A stretch of 46,944 nt of DNA from the NCBI GenBank assembly GCA_002551355.1, contig NTHE01000064.1:1-46944 (forward strand). The letters are read 5' to 3'. This DNA is from Streptomyces sp. man185 (GTDB lineage: Bacteria; Actinomycetota; Actinomycetes; Streptomycetales; Streptomycetaceae). Positions 24,967 to 34,680 of the stretch are shown piece by piece. The notes under the pieces are model-generated. The model had not been told where the DNA came from, did no database searches, and worked only from the letters and a program-made list of their open reading frames with translations. How positions within the stretch are numbered: position 1 is the first letter of the stretch; each line of letters starts with the position of its first letter. A program made the translations under genes and the position numbers.

Positions 24967-24984
<18 letters not shown>
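24856..24984. repeat. Right copy of the ychF 3'-end repeat (att-like)
   Basis: It matches 18918-19044 with scattered differences. It spans the TCCCAGCAC pair, the ychF terminator, the core TCAGCGACGTGGTG and the last five codons of ychF (FRFNV) with its TAG stop (24967-24969). Homology to the left copy ends within ychF at 24984. Confidence 0.7.
24890..24915 (-). terminator. ychF terminator hairpin
   Basis: GGGCCCGACTC and GAGTCGAGCCC make an 11-bp stem (one mismatch) with a CGAA loop, about 50 bases downstream of the ychF stop on the minus strand. Confidence 0.75.
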
Positions 24985-26055
<1,071 letters not shown>

Positions 26056-26154
26056 TTTGGCGACTTCCTGGAGTGAGGAGGGGGTCAGGGCCGTCCGGGT
26101 CCGGCTCGGCGTTTCGGGCCGGGACAGCCGGGTCCCGGAGTGGGACCGATTCTC

Positions 26155-26234
26155 CAGTTTACGGGGCCGCCCCACGGGCCCGAACAGTGCGGTTTACGGG
26201 CCCGCACCGCCCGTCCGAACAGTGCGGCTTTCGG
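26155..26234. repeat. Repeated CGAACAGTGCGG motif upstream of ychF
   Basis: CGAACAGTGCGGTTTACGG (26181-26199) and CGAACAGTGCGGCTTTCGG (26216-26234) are spaced 35 bases, preceded by a partial copy CAGTTTACGGG at 26155. They lie in the 266-base divergent region between ychF and the DUF6542 gene and may be regulatory sites. Confidence 0.5.
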
Positions 26235-26321
26235 CCGTGTGGCATCGAACGCAACCCCAAGGTCGGCCAAAGCGCGTGTCCAACGCCTGATTCCCCGCCT
26301 CCCGCGACCTACGTTGTGCGG

Positions 26322-26978
26322 GTGGAGCAGCACAGGACACGTCCCCCGCAGCGCAGGCAGCCCCCGCAGGCCGCGCCCGCCCCGCCCGCGCCGGGTGGTT
26401 CCCCCGGTGAGAGTTCCGCCGTGTACCGGGTACGGGTGCGCAGCGTGCCGCCCGTGGTCCTCGCACTGCGGCGGTTCCCCAACCCGCGGCTCACCGGGAT
26501 CGGGGCCGGGCTGTTCGCCGCCCTCACCATGTTCGTGCTCGCCTGCGTCGACCGACTGCTGTTCGACAGCTCGGAGCTCGTCTTCGGGCTGCTCTTCCTG
26601 CCCGTCAGCGCGCTCACCGCCTTCTGGGTCCGGCCCGCCGACCTCGTCACCGCGCCGATCAGCGTGCCGATCGCCTTCGCCGTCGGGGTGTTCCCGATCT
26701 CCGGGGGGTCCGAAGGCTTCGGCGGGCAGGTCATGGGCCTGGTCACCGCCCTCGCCGTGCACGCCGGCTGGCTGTACGGCGGAACGCTCGTCGCGGGCCT
26801 CATCGCCTCCGTACGCAAGGTGCGCCTGATGCGGGCCCGGCGGCGGTACGTCCTGGCCCAGGGGCGCGGGCCCGCCGGTGAGCGGGCGCCCCGGGCCGCG
26901 GCAGCGGCCGCGGCAGCGAAGCCCGTACGGGCCGGGGCGGGCACGGCGGCGGCGGTGCGGCGCCCTCAGCGGCCCTGA
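26322..26978 (+). CDS. DUF6542-type membrane protein
   Basis: About 218 residues. A Pro/Gln/Arg-rich cytoplasmic head (1-60) precedes about four membrane helices (LTGIGAGLFAALTMFVLACV, LVFGLLFLPVSALTAFWV, ITVPIAFAVGVFPI-like segment, MGLVTALAVHAGWLYGGTLV), and an Ala/Arg-rich tail follows. It matches the actinobacterial DUF6542 group; function unknown. Start GTG at 26322 is the most likely; the frame is open for 80 codons upstream into the promoter region. It is convergent with ppgK. Confidence 0.75.
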   Translation: MEQHRTRPPQRRQPPQAAPAPPAPGGSPGESSAVYRVRVRSVPPVVLALRRFPNPRLTGIGAGLFAALTMFVLACVDRLLFDSSELVFGLLFLPVSALTAFWVRPADLVTAPISVPIAFAVGVFPISGGSEGFGGQVMGLVTALAVHAGWLYGGTLVAGLIASVRKVRLMRARRRYVLAQGRGPAGERAPRAAAAAAAAKPVRAGAGTAAAVRRPQRP

Positions 26979-27057
26979 CGCCCGTCGGCCGGCCGGGGTC
27001 AGTCCTCGCAAGCCCGACTCGGCGCTTGGCGCCCCGATCGGCCCCCGGCCGCCCCGC

Positions 27058-27810
27058 TCAGCCCTTGCCCGGTGCCGAGCCCGCCGCCGCCATCGCCGCT
27101 CCCACGATGCCCGCGTTGTTCTGCAGCTGCGCCGGGACCATCTCGGCCCGGACCTTCTCGATCAGCGGCAGGAACTTCTCCGCCTTGCGGCTCACGCCGC
27201 CGCCGATGATGAACAGCTCGGGCGAGAACAGCATCTCCACGTGCAGCAGGTACTTCTGGACCCGGTGCGCCCAGTGCTGCCAGCTCAGGTCCTCGTCTTC
27301 CTTGGCCTTCGTGGAGGCGTGCTTCTCCGCGTCGTGGCCGTGCAGCTCCAAGTGGCCCAGTTCGGTGTTGGGGACGAGCCTGCCGTCGGTGAAGACCGCG
27401 CTGCCGATGCCCGTACCGAACGTCAGCAGGATGACCGTGCCCGTACGGCCCTTGCCCGCGCCGAAGGTCATCTCGGCGACCCCGGCCGCGTCCGCGTCGT
27501 TCAGCAGGGTGACGGGCTGACCGATACGCTCGCCCAGCAGCGTGCGGGCGTCCGTGTCGACCCAGCCCTTGTCGACATTGGCCGCGGTGCGGGTGATGCC
27601 GTCCGTGACGACCCCGGGGAACGTGATGCCGACGGGGCCCGACCAGTTGAAATGCCCGACGACCTCGGCAACGCCGTCGGCCACGCCCTTGGGCGTGGCC
27701 GGGTGCGGTGTCAGCACTTTGTGGCGCTCCTGCGCCAGGTCTCCGCGGTCCAGGTCCACGGGAGCGCCCTTGATCCCGGATCCGCCGATGTCCACGCCGA
27801 AGATCTCCAT
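27058..27810 (-). CDS. ppgK: Polyphosphate glucokinase (ROK family)
   Basis: A 250-residue ROK kinase that phosphorylates glucose with polyphosphate or ATP. Evidence is the phosphate-binding GVDIGGSGIKGAPVD at 5-19, LLNDADAAGVAEMTFGAG, TFGTGIGSAVFTDG and the PNTELGHLELHG segment that takes the place of the ROK zinc motif in actinobacterial PpgK. It lies 38 bases after ispH on the same strand. The ribosome site is weak (GTGGGTG). Confidence 0.95.
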   Translation of the reverse strand: MEIFGVDIGGSGIKGAPVDLDRGDLAQERHKVLTPHPATPKGVADGVAEVVGHFNWSGPVGITFPGVVTDGITRTAANVDKGWVDTDARTLLGERIGQPVTLLNDADAAGVAEMTFGAGKGRTGTVILLTFGTGIGSAVFTDGRLVPNTELGHLELHGHDAEKHASTKAKEDEDLSWQHWAHRVQKYLLHVEMLFSPELFIIGGGVSRKAEKFLPLIEKVRAEMVPAQLQNNAGIVGAAMAAAGSAPGKG

Positions 27811-27848
27811 GGCACCCACGGTACGGGCAGGCCGGGCCCCTTGCGCAG

Positions 27849-28829
27849 CTACTCGGCGGAAAGGGCGGCGGCCTCGGCGCGCAAGTCGCGGCGGAGCTCC
27901 TTGGGGAGGGAGAAGGTGATCGACTCGTCGGCCGTCTTCACCGTCTCCACGTCCGCGTAACCGCGCTCCGCGAGCCATTCCAGGACGCCGTCGACCAGGA
28001 CGTCCGGGACCGAGGCCCCGGAGGTCAGGCCGACCGTGGTCACGCCCTCCAGCCAGGCCTCGTCGATCTCGCTCGCGAAGTCGACCAGGTGGGCGGCGGG
28101 GGCGCCGGCGTCCAGGGCGACCTCGACCATGCGGATGGAGTTCGAGGAGTTCTTGGAGCCGACCACGATGACCAGCTCGGCGTCCTCGGCCAGCTTCTTC
28201 ACCGCGATCTGGCGGTTCTGCGTGGCGTAGCAGATGTCGTCGCTGGGCGGCGAGAGGAGGTTGGGGAACTTCGACTTGAGCGCGTCCACCGTCTCCATCG
28301 TCTCGTCGACGGAGAGGGTCGTCTGGGAGAGCCAGACGACCTTCGACTCGTCGCGGACCTCGACGTTCGCGACGTCCTCGGGGCCGTCGACCAGGGTGAT
28401 GTGGTCGGGGGCCTCGCCGGAGGTGCCGATGACCTCCTCGTGCCCCTCGTGGCCGATCAGGAGGATGTCGTAGTCCTCCTTGGCGTACCGGACGGCTTCC
28501 TTGTGGACCTTGGTGACCAGCGGGCAGGTCGCGTCGATGGTGGCGAGCTTGCGCTCGGCGGCCTCCGCGTGGACGGTGGGCGCGACTCCGTGCGCGGAGA
28601 ACATCACGATGGAGCCCTCGGGCACCTCCGCGGTGACGTCCACGAAGATCGCCCCCTTCTTCTCCAGGGTCTGCACGACGTACTTGTTGTGCACGATCTC
28701 GTGGCGGACGTAGATCGGGGCCCCGTACTGCTCCAGGGCCTTCTCGACGGCGATCACGGCACGGTCCACGCCCGCGCAGTAGCCACGGGGTGCGGCGAGC
28801 AGGACACGGCGGGCAGGGGTTGCAGTCAT
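27849..28829 (-). CDS. ispH: 4-hydroxy-3-methylbut-2-enyl diphosphate reductase
   Basis: IspH (LytB), 326 residues from ATG 28829, or three more from ATG 28838. It makes IPP and DMAPP in the last MEP-pathway step. The three Fe-S cysteines are in RGYCAGVDRA (Cys18), ATCPLVTKVH and CYATQNRQ. HEGHEEVIGT and the SxN segment SKNSSNS are also typical. Much longer upstream frames are GC artefacts. It leads a two-gene unit with ppgK. Confidence 0.97.
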   Translation of the reverse strand: MTATPARRVLLAAPRGYCAGVDRAVIAVEKALEQYGAPIYVRHEIVHNKYVVQTLEKKGAIFVDVTAEVPEGSIVMFSAHGVAPTVHAEAAERKLATIDATCPLVTKVHKEAVRYAKEDYDILLIGHEGHEEVIGTSGEAPDHITLVDGPEDVANVEVRDESKVVWLSQTTLSVDETMETVDALKSKFPNLLSPPSDDICYATQNRQIAVKKLAEDAELVIVVGSKNSSNSIRMVEVALDAGAPAAHLVDFASEIDEAWLEGVTTVGLTSGASVPDVLVDGVLEWLAERGYADVETVKTADESITFSLPKELRRDLRAEAAALSAE

Positions 28830-28931
28830 GCGTCCCATCGTAAGGCCGTGGCGAACAGGCGCGAGGACGGCCGGATCGGGACACTGGTCGCGGTGCGCGT
28901 GCGAGATGTCGCGGATAGTCATGAAGGGGTG

Positions 28932-30374
28932 GTGACCTCGGTGTCGGAGAGCGGTTCCGGGAGCGGTACGGGTACGGGGAGCGGGCCGGGCGGCGGTTCG
29001 GGGGGAGGTGCGGGCAGCAGTACGGAGACGGGCGGGCTGCGGCGGACGCTGGGCTTCCGGGACCTGGTCGTCTACGGGCTCCTCTTCATCGCCCCGATGG
29101 CCCCCGTCGGGGTGTTCGGCACCCTGGACGCGAAGTCCGAGGGCGCGGTCGCGCTCGTCTACATCGTGGCCACGGTGGTCATGGGCTTCACCGCCTTCAG
29201 TTACGCCCAGATGGTGCGGGTCGCCCCCTTCGCCGGTTCGGTCTTCACGTATGCCCGCAAGGGGCTCGGGGAAGGGCCGGGGTTCATCGCCGGGTGGATG
29301 GCGATGCTCGACTACCTGCTGATCCCGGCCGTCGCCTATCTCTTCTCCGGGATCGCGATGAACGCGCTCGTCCCGGAGGTCTCGCGGTGGGTGTGGACCG
29401 CGATCGCGGTGCTCGTGACCACCCTGCTCAACCTGTGGGGCGTACGGGCGGCCGCCCGCGTCGGGTTCGCCGTGCTGACCATGGAGATCGTGGTGCTGCT
29501 GGTCTTCGTGGTCTCGGCCGTGGTCGTCCTCGTACGGGACGGGGCGCAGCGCGGCTGGCTGACGCCGCTGACCGGGGACACCGGGTTCTCCATGGCGGCG
29601 GTGCTGGGTGCCGTGTCGATCGCCGTGCTGTCGTATCTGGGCTTCGACGCCATCGCCTCGTTCGCCGAGGAGGTGACGGGCGGCTCGCAGAAGGTGGCGC
29701 GGGCGGTGCTGTTCTGCCTGGTGCTGGCCGGGGTCCTGTTCGTCGCGCAGTCGTACCTGGCGGCGCTGCTGGAGCCGGTGAGCTCGGCGGAGCTGGCAGC
29801 GGACCCGGCGGCGCAGGGGTCGGCGTTCTACGACGCGGTGGACGCCTCGGTGGGGACCTGGCTGCACGATCTGGTGGCGGTGAGCAAGGCGATCGGGGCC
29901 GCGTTCGCCGCGCTGGCGGGACAGGCCGCCGCCGGGCGGCTCGTCTTCGCGATGGCCCGGGAGCGGCGGCTGCCGCCGTTCCTCGCGAAGGTCGACCGGA
30001 CGTCGGGGGTGCCGCGGGTGGCGATCCTGGGGGCGGCGATCGTGACCCTGGTGGCCGCCGTGTGGGCGGCCCGGCGCGACGACGGGCTGGACCATCTGGT
30101 CTCGGTGGTGGACATCGGCGCGCTGACGGCGTTCATCCTGCTGCACGCGTCGGTGGTCGGCTGGTTCGCCGTACGCCGCATGGCGGGGCCGCCGGTGTGG
30201 TGGCGGCACGTCCTCGTGCCGGTGGTCGGCGCGGGCATCCTGGTCGCGGTCATCGTGGAGGCGACGACGTCCGCCCAGGTGGTGGGCGTCTGCTGGCTGG
30301 GGGTGGGGCTCGTGGTGCTGGCGGTGCAGGGGACGGGCCGCCGGAAGGGCGCGGAGGGGCCGGGGGGCGCGTAG
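28932..30374 (+). CDS. APC-family amino acid permease
   Basis: About 480 residues. A Gly/Ser-rich head (about 1-35, low complexity) is followed by about 12 membrane helices. The APC features are GLRRTLGFRDLVVYGLLFIAPMAPVG in helix 1 and FAEEVTGGSQKVARAV after helix 6. It probably takes up amino acids or related amines. GTG at 28932 has AAGGGG ahead; GTG at 28929 or 28941 are alternatives. It is divergent from ispH. Confidence 0.88.
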   Translation: MTSVSESGSGSGTGTGSGPGGGSGGGAGSSTETGGLRRTLGFRDLVVYGLLFIAPMAPVGVFGTLDAKSEGAVALVYIVATVVMGFTAFSYAQMVRVAPFAGSVFTYARKGLGEGPGFIAGWMAMLDYLLIPAVAYLFSGIAMNALVPEVSRWVWTAIAVLVTTLLNLWGVRAAARVGFAVLTMEIVVLLVFVVSAVVVLVRDGAQRGWLTPLTGDTGFSMAAVLGAVSIAVLSYLGFDAIASFAEEVTGGSQKVARAVLFCLVLAGVLFVAQSYLAALLEPVSSAELAADPAAQGSAFYDAVDASVGTWLHDLVAVSKAIGAAFAALAGQAAAGRLVFAMARERRLPPFLAKVDRTSGVPRVAILGAAIVTLVAAVWAARRDDGLDHLVSVVDIGALTAFILLHASVVGWFAVRRMAGPPVWWRHVLVPVVGAGILVAVIVEATTSAQVVGVCWLGVGLVVLAVQGTGRRKGAEGPGGA

Positions 30375-30515
30375 GGGTGAGCCCTCCTGTTCCGCACGGC
30401 CGGCCGTGTGCCCGGTGGGCCCGCGGTTGTTCGGGTACGGCCGTGTGTCGGGTGGGATCGCGGTCCGCCGCGCGGGGCGGGGTTCCTGTCGGTGGCTGCC
30501 GATACGCTCGCCCGT

Positions 30516-31727
30516 ATGGCTCTCAACACGTCCGCGGAAGCGCCGCTGCCCGTCGGTGAGGTGTCCCGGCTCATCGGCGGGTGGATCGACCGGCTCGGCG
30601 CCATCTGGGTGGAGGGGCAGATCACCCAGCTGTCGCGGCGGCCGGGCGCCGGGGTCGTCTTTCTGACGCTGCGCGATCCTTCCCACGACATCTCGGTGAG
30701 CGTGACCTGTTTCCGGCAGGTCTTCGACCGGATCGCCGACGTCGTGACCGAGGGCGCGCGCGTCGTCGTGCTGGCCAAGCCCGAGTGGTACGCGCCCCGG
30801 GGGCAGCTGTCGCTGCGGGCCACCGACATACGGCCGGTCGGCATCGGCGAACTGCTCGTGCGGCTGGAGCAGCTGAAGAAGTCGCTCGCCGCCGAGGGTC
30901 TCTTCGCCCTGGACCGGAAGAAGCCGCTCCCCTTCCTGCCGCAGCTGATCGGGCTGGTCTGCGGGCGGGCCTCCGCCGCCGAGCGCGATGTCCTGGAGAA
31001 CGCCCGCCGCCGCTGGCCCGCCGTGCGCTTCGAGGTCCGTAACACCGCCGTCCAGGGGGTGAACGCGGTCGCCCAGGTGGTGCAGGCGGTCGAGGAGCTT
31101 GACGCGCTCGACGAGGTCGACGTGATCGTGGTGGCCCGGGGCGGCGGCAGCGTCGAGGATCTGCTGCCGTTCTCCGACGAGCAGCTGATCCGGGCCGTGG
31201 CCGCCTGCCGTACGCCGGTGGTCTCCGCGATCGGCCATGAGCCCGACGCGCCGCTGCTGGACCTGGTCGCCGATCTGCGCGCCTCCACGCCCACGGACGC
31301 GGCCAAGAAGGTCGTCCCGGATGTGGGCGAGGAGCTGGAGCGGGTGCAGCAGTTGCGGGACCGGGCGCTGCGCACCGTGCGGGGGCTGCTGGACCGCGAG
31401 GAGCGGGGGCTCGCGCACGCGCTGGGCCGCCCCGCGATGGAGCGGCCCCAGCGGCTGGTGGACGAGCGCGAGGCCGAGGTGGACGCGCTCCTCGGGCGCA
31501 GCCGCCGGGTGCTGGGCCATCTGCTGGACCGGGCCGACTCGGAGTTGTCGCACACGCTCGCCCGGGTCGTCTCGCTGTCGCCGGCCGCGACCCTCGAGCG
31601 GGGCTACGCGGTGCTCCAGCGTCCCGACGGCCATGTGGTGCGCTCCCCCGACGAGGCCGGGGCGCCCGGCGAGCCGCTGCGGGCGCGGGTGTCGGAGGGC
31701 GAGTTCACGGTGCGGGTGGACGGGTGA
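30516..31727 (+). CDS. xseA: Exodeoxyribonuclease VII large subunit
   Basis: A 403-residue XseA, somewhat shorter than the E. coli protein (456). The N-terminal OB fold (IWVEGQITQLSRRPGAGVVF) is followed by the catalytic core with VARGGGSVEDLLPFSDE and ISAIGHEPDAPLLD-like segments (VVSAIGHEPDAPLLDLVAD), then a coiled-coil region and the C-terminal ATLERGYAVL block. With XseB it degrades single-stranded DNA. It is the first gene of the xseA-xseB pair. Confidence 0.96.
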   Translation: MALNTSAEAPLPVGEVSRLIGGWIDRLGAIWVEGQITQLSRRPGAGVVFLTLRDPSHDISVSVTCFRQVFDRIADVVTEGARVVVLAKPEWYAPRGQLSLRATDIRPVGIGELLVRLEQLKKSLAAEGLFALDRKKPLPFLPQLIGLVCGRASAAERDVLENARRRWPAVRFEVRNTAVQGVNAVAQVVQAVEELDALDEVDVIVVARGGGSVEDLLPFSDEQLIRAVAACRTPVVSAIGHEPDAPLLDLVADLRASTPTDAAKKVVPDVGEELERVQQLRDRALRTVRGLLDREERGLAHALGRPAMERPQRLVDEREAEVDALLGRSRRVLGHLLDRADSELSHTLARVVSLSPAATLERGYAVLQRPDGHVVRSPDEAGAPGEPLRARVSEGEFTVRVDG

Positions 31728-31799
31728 GCCGGCGGGAAGGCGAAGGCGCCCGGGGCAGTGCCCACGATGACGTAGCAGCTCACATTTAGGGTGGATCAC

Positions 31800-32042
31800 A
31801 TGACGGACGACGGTACGGCGGCGGCTGCCGCCACGGGCACGCTCGGGTACGAGCAGGCGCGCGACGAGCTGATCGAGGTCGTGCGCCGGCTGGAGGCGGG
31901 CGGCACGACGCTGGAGGAGTCGCTGGCCCTGTGGGAGCGGGGCGAGGAGCTGGCGAAGGTCTGCCGGCACTGGCTGGAGGGCGCCCGCGCCCGGCTGGAC
32001 GCGGCGCTGGCCCGCCCGCAGGACACTGCCGAAGAGGGCTGA
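31800..32042 (+). CDS. xseB: Exodeoxyribonuclease VII small subunit
   Basis: An 80-residue XseB with the LGYEQARDELIEVVRRLEAGG and TTLEESLALWERGEEL blocks. ATG at 31800 is chosen because AGGGTGG lies five bases upstream; GTG at 31791 has no site. It follows xseA by 72 bases. Confidence 0.95.
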   Translation: MTDDGTAAAAATGTLGYEQARDELIEVVRRLEAGGTTLEESLALWERGEELAKVCRHWLEGARARLDAALARPQDTAEEG

Positions 32043-32112
32043 GCCGAGAGCCCCACGCCAAGTGACTGCGTCACGCAATGGTGTGTAATGGATCACCCAG
32101 TTCCGATTTTAG

Positions 32113-32142
32113 TTGAAAGTTAACCTATCTCTGGCGTACCTT
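32113..32142 (+). promoter_or_regulatory. Putative promoter for the nitroreductase gene
   Basis: TTGAAA (32113-32118) and TACCTT (32137-32142) are spaced 18 bases, close to a housekeeping-sigma promoter, within an AT-rich island (TTTTAGTTGAAAGTTAACC) about 45 bases before the start codon. The direct repeat AGTTGA/AGTTAA inside it might bind a regulator. Confidence 0.5.
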
Positions 32143-32183
32143 CGAGCTCTCCCCACCGCGTTCGTTCGGAAGGTTTGCACCAG

Positions 32184-32774
32184 ATGTCCCTCGTTCTCGA
32201 CCCCGCCGCCCAGGACCTCCTCTTCCGCGAGGCCCGCACCGCCAACACCTTCACCGACGAGCCGGTGACCGACGAGCAGGTCCAGGCGATCTACGACCTG
32301 GTCAAGTTCGGCCCGACCGCCTTCAACCAGTCGCCGCTGCGCGTCGTCCTGGTCCGCTCCGCCGAGGGCCGCGAGCGCCTGGTGCGGCACATGGCCGAGG
32401 GCAACCGCCCGAAGACCGCCACGGCCCCGCTGGTCGCGATCCTGGCCGCCGACAACGAGTTCCACGAGGAGCTCCCGGCGCTGCTCCCGCACTTCCCGCA
32501 GGCCAAGGACGTGTTCTTCTCGGAGCGCCCGGCCCGTGAGTCGGCCGCCGGCCTCAACGCCGCGCTGCAGGCCGCCTACTTCATCATCGGCGTCCGCGCC
32601 GCCGGCCTGGCCGCAGGCCCGATGACCGGCTACGACCCCGCGGGCATCCAGAAGGAGTTCCTGGACGACGACCACGCCCCGCTGATGGTCGTCAACATCG
32701 GCAAGCCGGGCGAAGACGCCTGGTTCCCGCGCAGCCCGCGCCTCTCCTTCGACGAGGTCGTCACCACCGTCTGA
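32184..32774 (+). CDS. Nitroreductase-family protein (malonic semialdehyde reductase-like)
   Basis: A 196-residue FMN-dependent oxidoreductase of the RutE/HadB group. Family segments are ARTANTFTDEPVTDEQ, GPTAFNQSPLRVVLV and AAYFIIGVRAAGLAAGPMTGYD. The start ATG has GGAAGG 9 bases ahead. It is monocistronic, closed by a strong hairpin. The true substrate is not clear from sequence; quinone, nitro or semialdehyde reduction are possible. Confidence 0.9.
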   Translation: MSLVLDPAAQDLLFREARTANTFTDEPVTDEQVQAIYDLVKFGPTAFNQSPLRVVLVRSAEGRERLVRHMAEGNRPKTATAPLVAILAADNEFHEELPALLPHFPQAKDVFFSERPARESAAGLNAALQAAYFIIGVRAAGLAAGPMTGYDPAGIQKEFLDDDHAPLMVVNIGKPGEDAWFPRSPRLSFDEVVTTV

Positions 32775-32799
32775 GCCGAGCCCGCGCGGCTCCCGCACA

Positions 32800-32842
32800 C
32801 GCGAAGGGCCCCGGAACACCAGGTGTTCCGGGGCCCTTCGCG
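32800..32842. terminator. Bidirectional terminator, 21-bp stem
   Basis: A 21-bp perfect inverted repeat (32800-32820 and 32822-32842) with a one-base centre sits between the convergent nitroreductase and DUF4245 genes and can end both transcripts. Confidence 0.9.
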
Positions 32843-32850
32843 CTGTCCCG

Positions 32851-33402
32851 TCAGGAGGCCGGCTTCGCGGGCGGCGGCGTCGCCCTCAGGGCGGCGGCCA
32901 TCTCGAGCAGGCTCTCCTTCGGCGCCGAGCCGGTCACCACCGTGGTGTGGCCCTTCCCGGGCAGGACGAGGGCGTCGTACTTCGCGCCCTCCCAGACCTG
33001 CCACTCCTTGCCCGCCACCGTCTCGGTCCGCCCGGTGTCCTCGGCCTTCTGGCTGACCTCGGGGACGTACGTGCCCGCGGCGGTGGTGGACTGCTCGACC
33101 GCGACGTACCTGCGGTCCGGGTCGAGGAAGCCCAGATGCCAGGCCTTGCCCTCGACGTCGTCGTACCTGACCGAGGTCGCCTTCCACTTCTCCGGCAGGC
33201 CCTCCGGCGCGGCCACCGGGTAAGGGGCCGCGGTCCGCACCGTCGCCAGCTCCACGGTGAAGTCGACCGCCTTGATCGGGTCGGCGTGCTCGTCCTTCGG
33301 AATGAAGAGGTATATGCCCCCCGCGCAGGCGGCGATCACCAAAGTCGACAGGAACATGTCCCGGACTGTCTGCTTGCCTCGCTTGCTTGCCACGGGATCC
33401 AT
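32851..33402 (-). CDS. DUF4245 membrane-anchored protein
   Basis: 183 residues with one membrane helix (MFLSTLVIAACAGGIYLFIP, about 16-35) and an extracytoplasmic domain ending in TPPPAKPAS. It matches the actinobacterial DUF4245 family, commonly next to glpX; function unknown. The start is ATG 33402 or GTG 33393; neither has a clear ribosome site. It is divergent from glpX. Confidence 0.87.
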   Translation of the reverse strand: MDPVASKRGKQTVRDMFLSTLVIAACAGGIYLFIPKDEHADPIKAVDFTVELATVRTAAPYPVAAPEGLPEKWKATSVRYDDVEGKAWHLGFLDPDRRYVAVEQSTTAAGTYVPEVSQKAEDTGRTETVAGKEWQVWEGAKYDALVLPGKGHTTVVTGSAPKESLLEMAAALRATPPPAKPAS

Positions 33403-33492
33403 GGTGGCACGCTGCCTGACACGCCCGGCCGCAGGGTGCCCGTCCCGGCCGCGACTCCGGGGGTGCTCATGCGTGACCCGCTCTGCTCATTT

Positions 33493-33508
33493 TATCGACC
33501 TACCGATA
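33493..33508. promoter_or_regulatory. Inverted repeat upstream of glpX
   Basis: TATCGACCTACCGATA has 5-bp arms (TATCG/CGATA) about 52 bases before the glpX start, in an AT-richer segment. It is a weak operator candidate for glpX or the divergent DUF4245 gene. Confidence 0.3.
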
Positions 33509-33560
33509 GAGTCACAGCACCCTCATATCCGGTCGTCGCCGTACAGAAAGGTGCGCTCCG

Positions 33561-34592
33561 ATGTCCGAGCATCATCTGCCGTCCCAACTGGAGGTCTCCC
33601 CGGAGGCCCCCGACCGCAACCTGGCCCTGGAGTTGGTCCGGGTCACCGAGGCCGCTGCCATGGCGGCCGGGCGCTGGGTGGGCCGCGGCGACAAGATCGG
33701 CGCCGACGGCGCCGCCGTGAAGGCCATGCGGACCCTCGTCTCGACCGTCTCGATGAACGGCGTCGTCGTCATCGGCGAGGGCGAGAAGGACGAAGCCCCC
33801 ATGCTGTTCAACGGCGAGCGGGTCGGCGACGGCACCGGCGCCGAGGTCGACATCGCGGTCGACCCGATCGACGGCACCACGCTCAACGCCAAGGGCATGC
33901 CGAACGCCATCGCCGTGCTGGCGGCGGCCGACCGCGGCGCGATGTTCGACCCGTCCGCGGTCTTCTACATGGACAAGCTGGTCACGGGGCCCGAGGCGGC
34001 GGACTTCGTCGACATCAACGCGCCCGTGGCGGTGAACATCCGGCGCGTGGCCAGGGCGAAGAACTCCACGCCCGAGGACGTCACCGTCGTCATCCTCGAC
34101 CGGCCCCGCCACGAGGGCATCGTCAAGGAGATCCGGGAGACCGGCGCGCGGATCAAGTTCATCTCCGACGGCGACGTCGCGGGCTCGATCATGGCGGCTC
34201 GCGAGGGCACCGGCGTCGACCTGCTGATGGGCGTCGGCGGGACGCCCGAGGGCATCATCTCGGCGTGCGCCATAAAGTGCCTCGGCGGCGTCATCCAGGG
34301 CAAGCTCTGGCCCAAGGACGCGGCGGAGCGGCAGAAGGCGCTGGACGCGGGCCACGATCTGGACCGGGTGCTGTCGACCGACGACCTGGTCAGCGGCGAC
34401 AACGTCTTCTTCGTGGCGACGGGGATCACCGACGGCGAGCTGATGCGCGGTGTGCGGTACCGCGCGGAGACGGCGACCACCGAGTCGATCGTGATGCGCT
34501 CCAAGTCGGGCACGATCCGGTCGATCTCCTCGACCCACCGGCTGTCGAAGCTGCGCGCCTACAGCGCCATCGACTTCGACCGCGCGAAGTGA
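33561..34592 (+). CDS. glpX: Class II fructose-1,6-bisphosphatase
   Basis: A 343-residue GlpX that hydrolyses fructose 1,6-bisphosphate in gluconeogenesis. It has the metal-site motifs VVVIGEGEKDEAPML and VDPIDGTTLNAKG, plus ISDGDVAGSI and GTPEGIISACA. It is the sole FBPase type in most actinobacteria. ATG at 33561 follows GAAAGGTG. It is monocistronic, ending in a very strong hairpin. Confidence 0.97.
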   Translation: MSEHHLPSQLEVSPEAPDRNLALELVRVTEAAAMAAGRWVGRGDKIGADGAAVKAMRTLVSTVSMNGVVVIGEGEKDEAPMLFNGERVGDGTGAEVDIAVDPIDGTTLNAKGMPNAIAVLAAADRGAMFDPSAVFYMDKLVTGPEAADFVDINAPVAVNIRRVARAKNSTPEDVTVVILDRPRHEGIVKEIRETGARIKFISDGDVAGSIMAAREGTGVDLLMGVGGTPEGIISACAIKCLGGVIQGKLWPKDAAERQKALDAGHDLDRVLSTDDLVSGDNVFFVATGITDGELMRGVRYRAETATTESIVMRSKSGTIRSISSTHRLSKLRAYSAIDFDRAK

Positions 34593-34614
34593 TCGCGAAG
34601 TAATTCGGCCGAGC

Positions 34615-34676
34615 GCAGCACGAGGAGGGGGTGCGGGGAGCGGATCATCGCTCCCCGCACCCCCTCCTCGTGCTGC
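34615..34676. terminator. Bidirectional terminator, 28-bp perfect stem
   Basis: 34615-34642 and 34649-34676 are perfectly complementary over 28 bp around a GATCAT loop. It separates the convergent glpX and whiB-like genes. Confidence 0.93.
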
Positions 34677-34680
34677 GTGG

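Noticed and set aside
27849..32096. A 1415-codon frame continuing upstream of ispH
   Set aside because: Only the last 326 codons match IspH; the rest is antisense to xseA and the APC permease and is low complexity.
32108..32126. Iron box in front of the nitroreductase gene
   Set aside because: The right half (TAACCTA) fits but the left half does not match the consensus; read instead as an AT-rich promoter.
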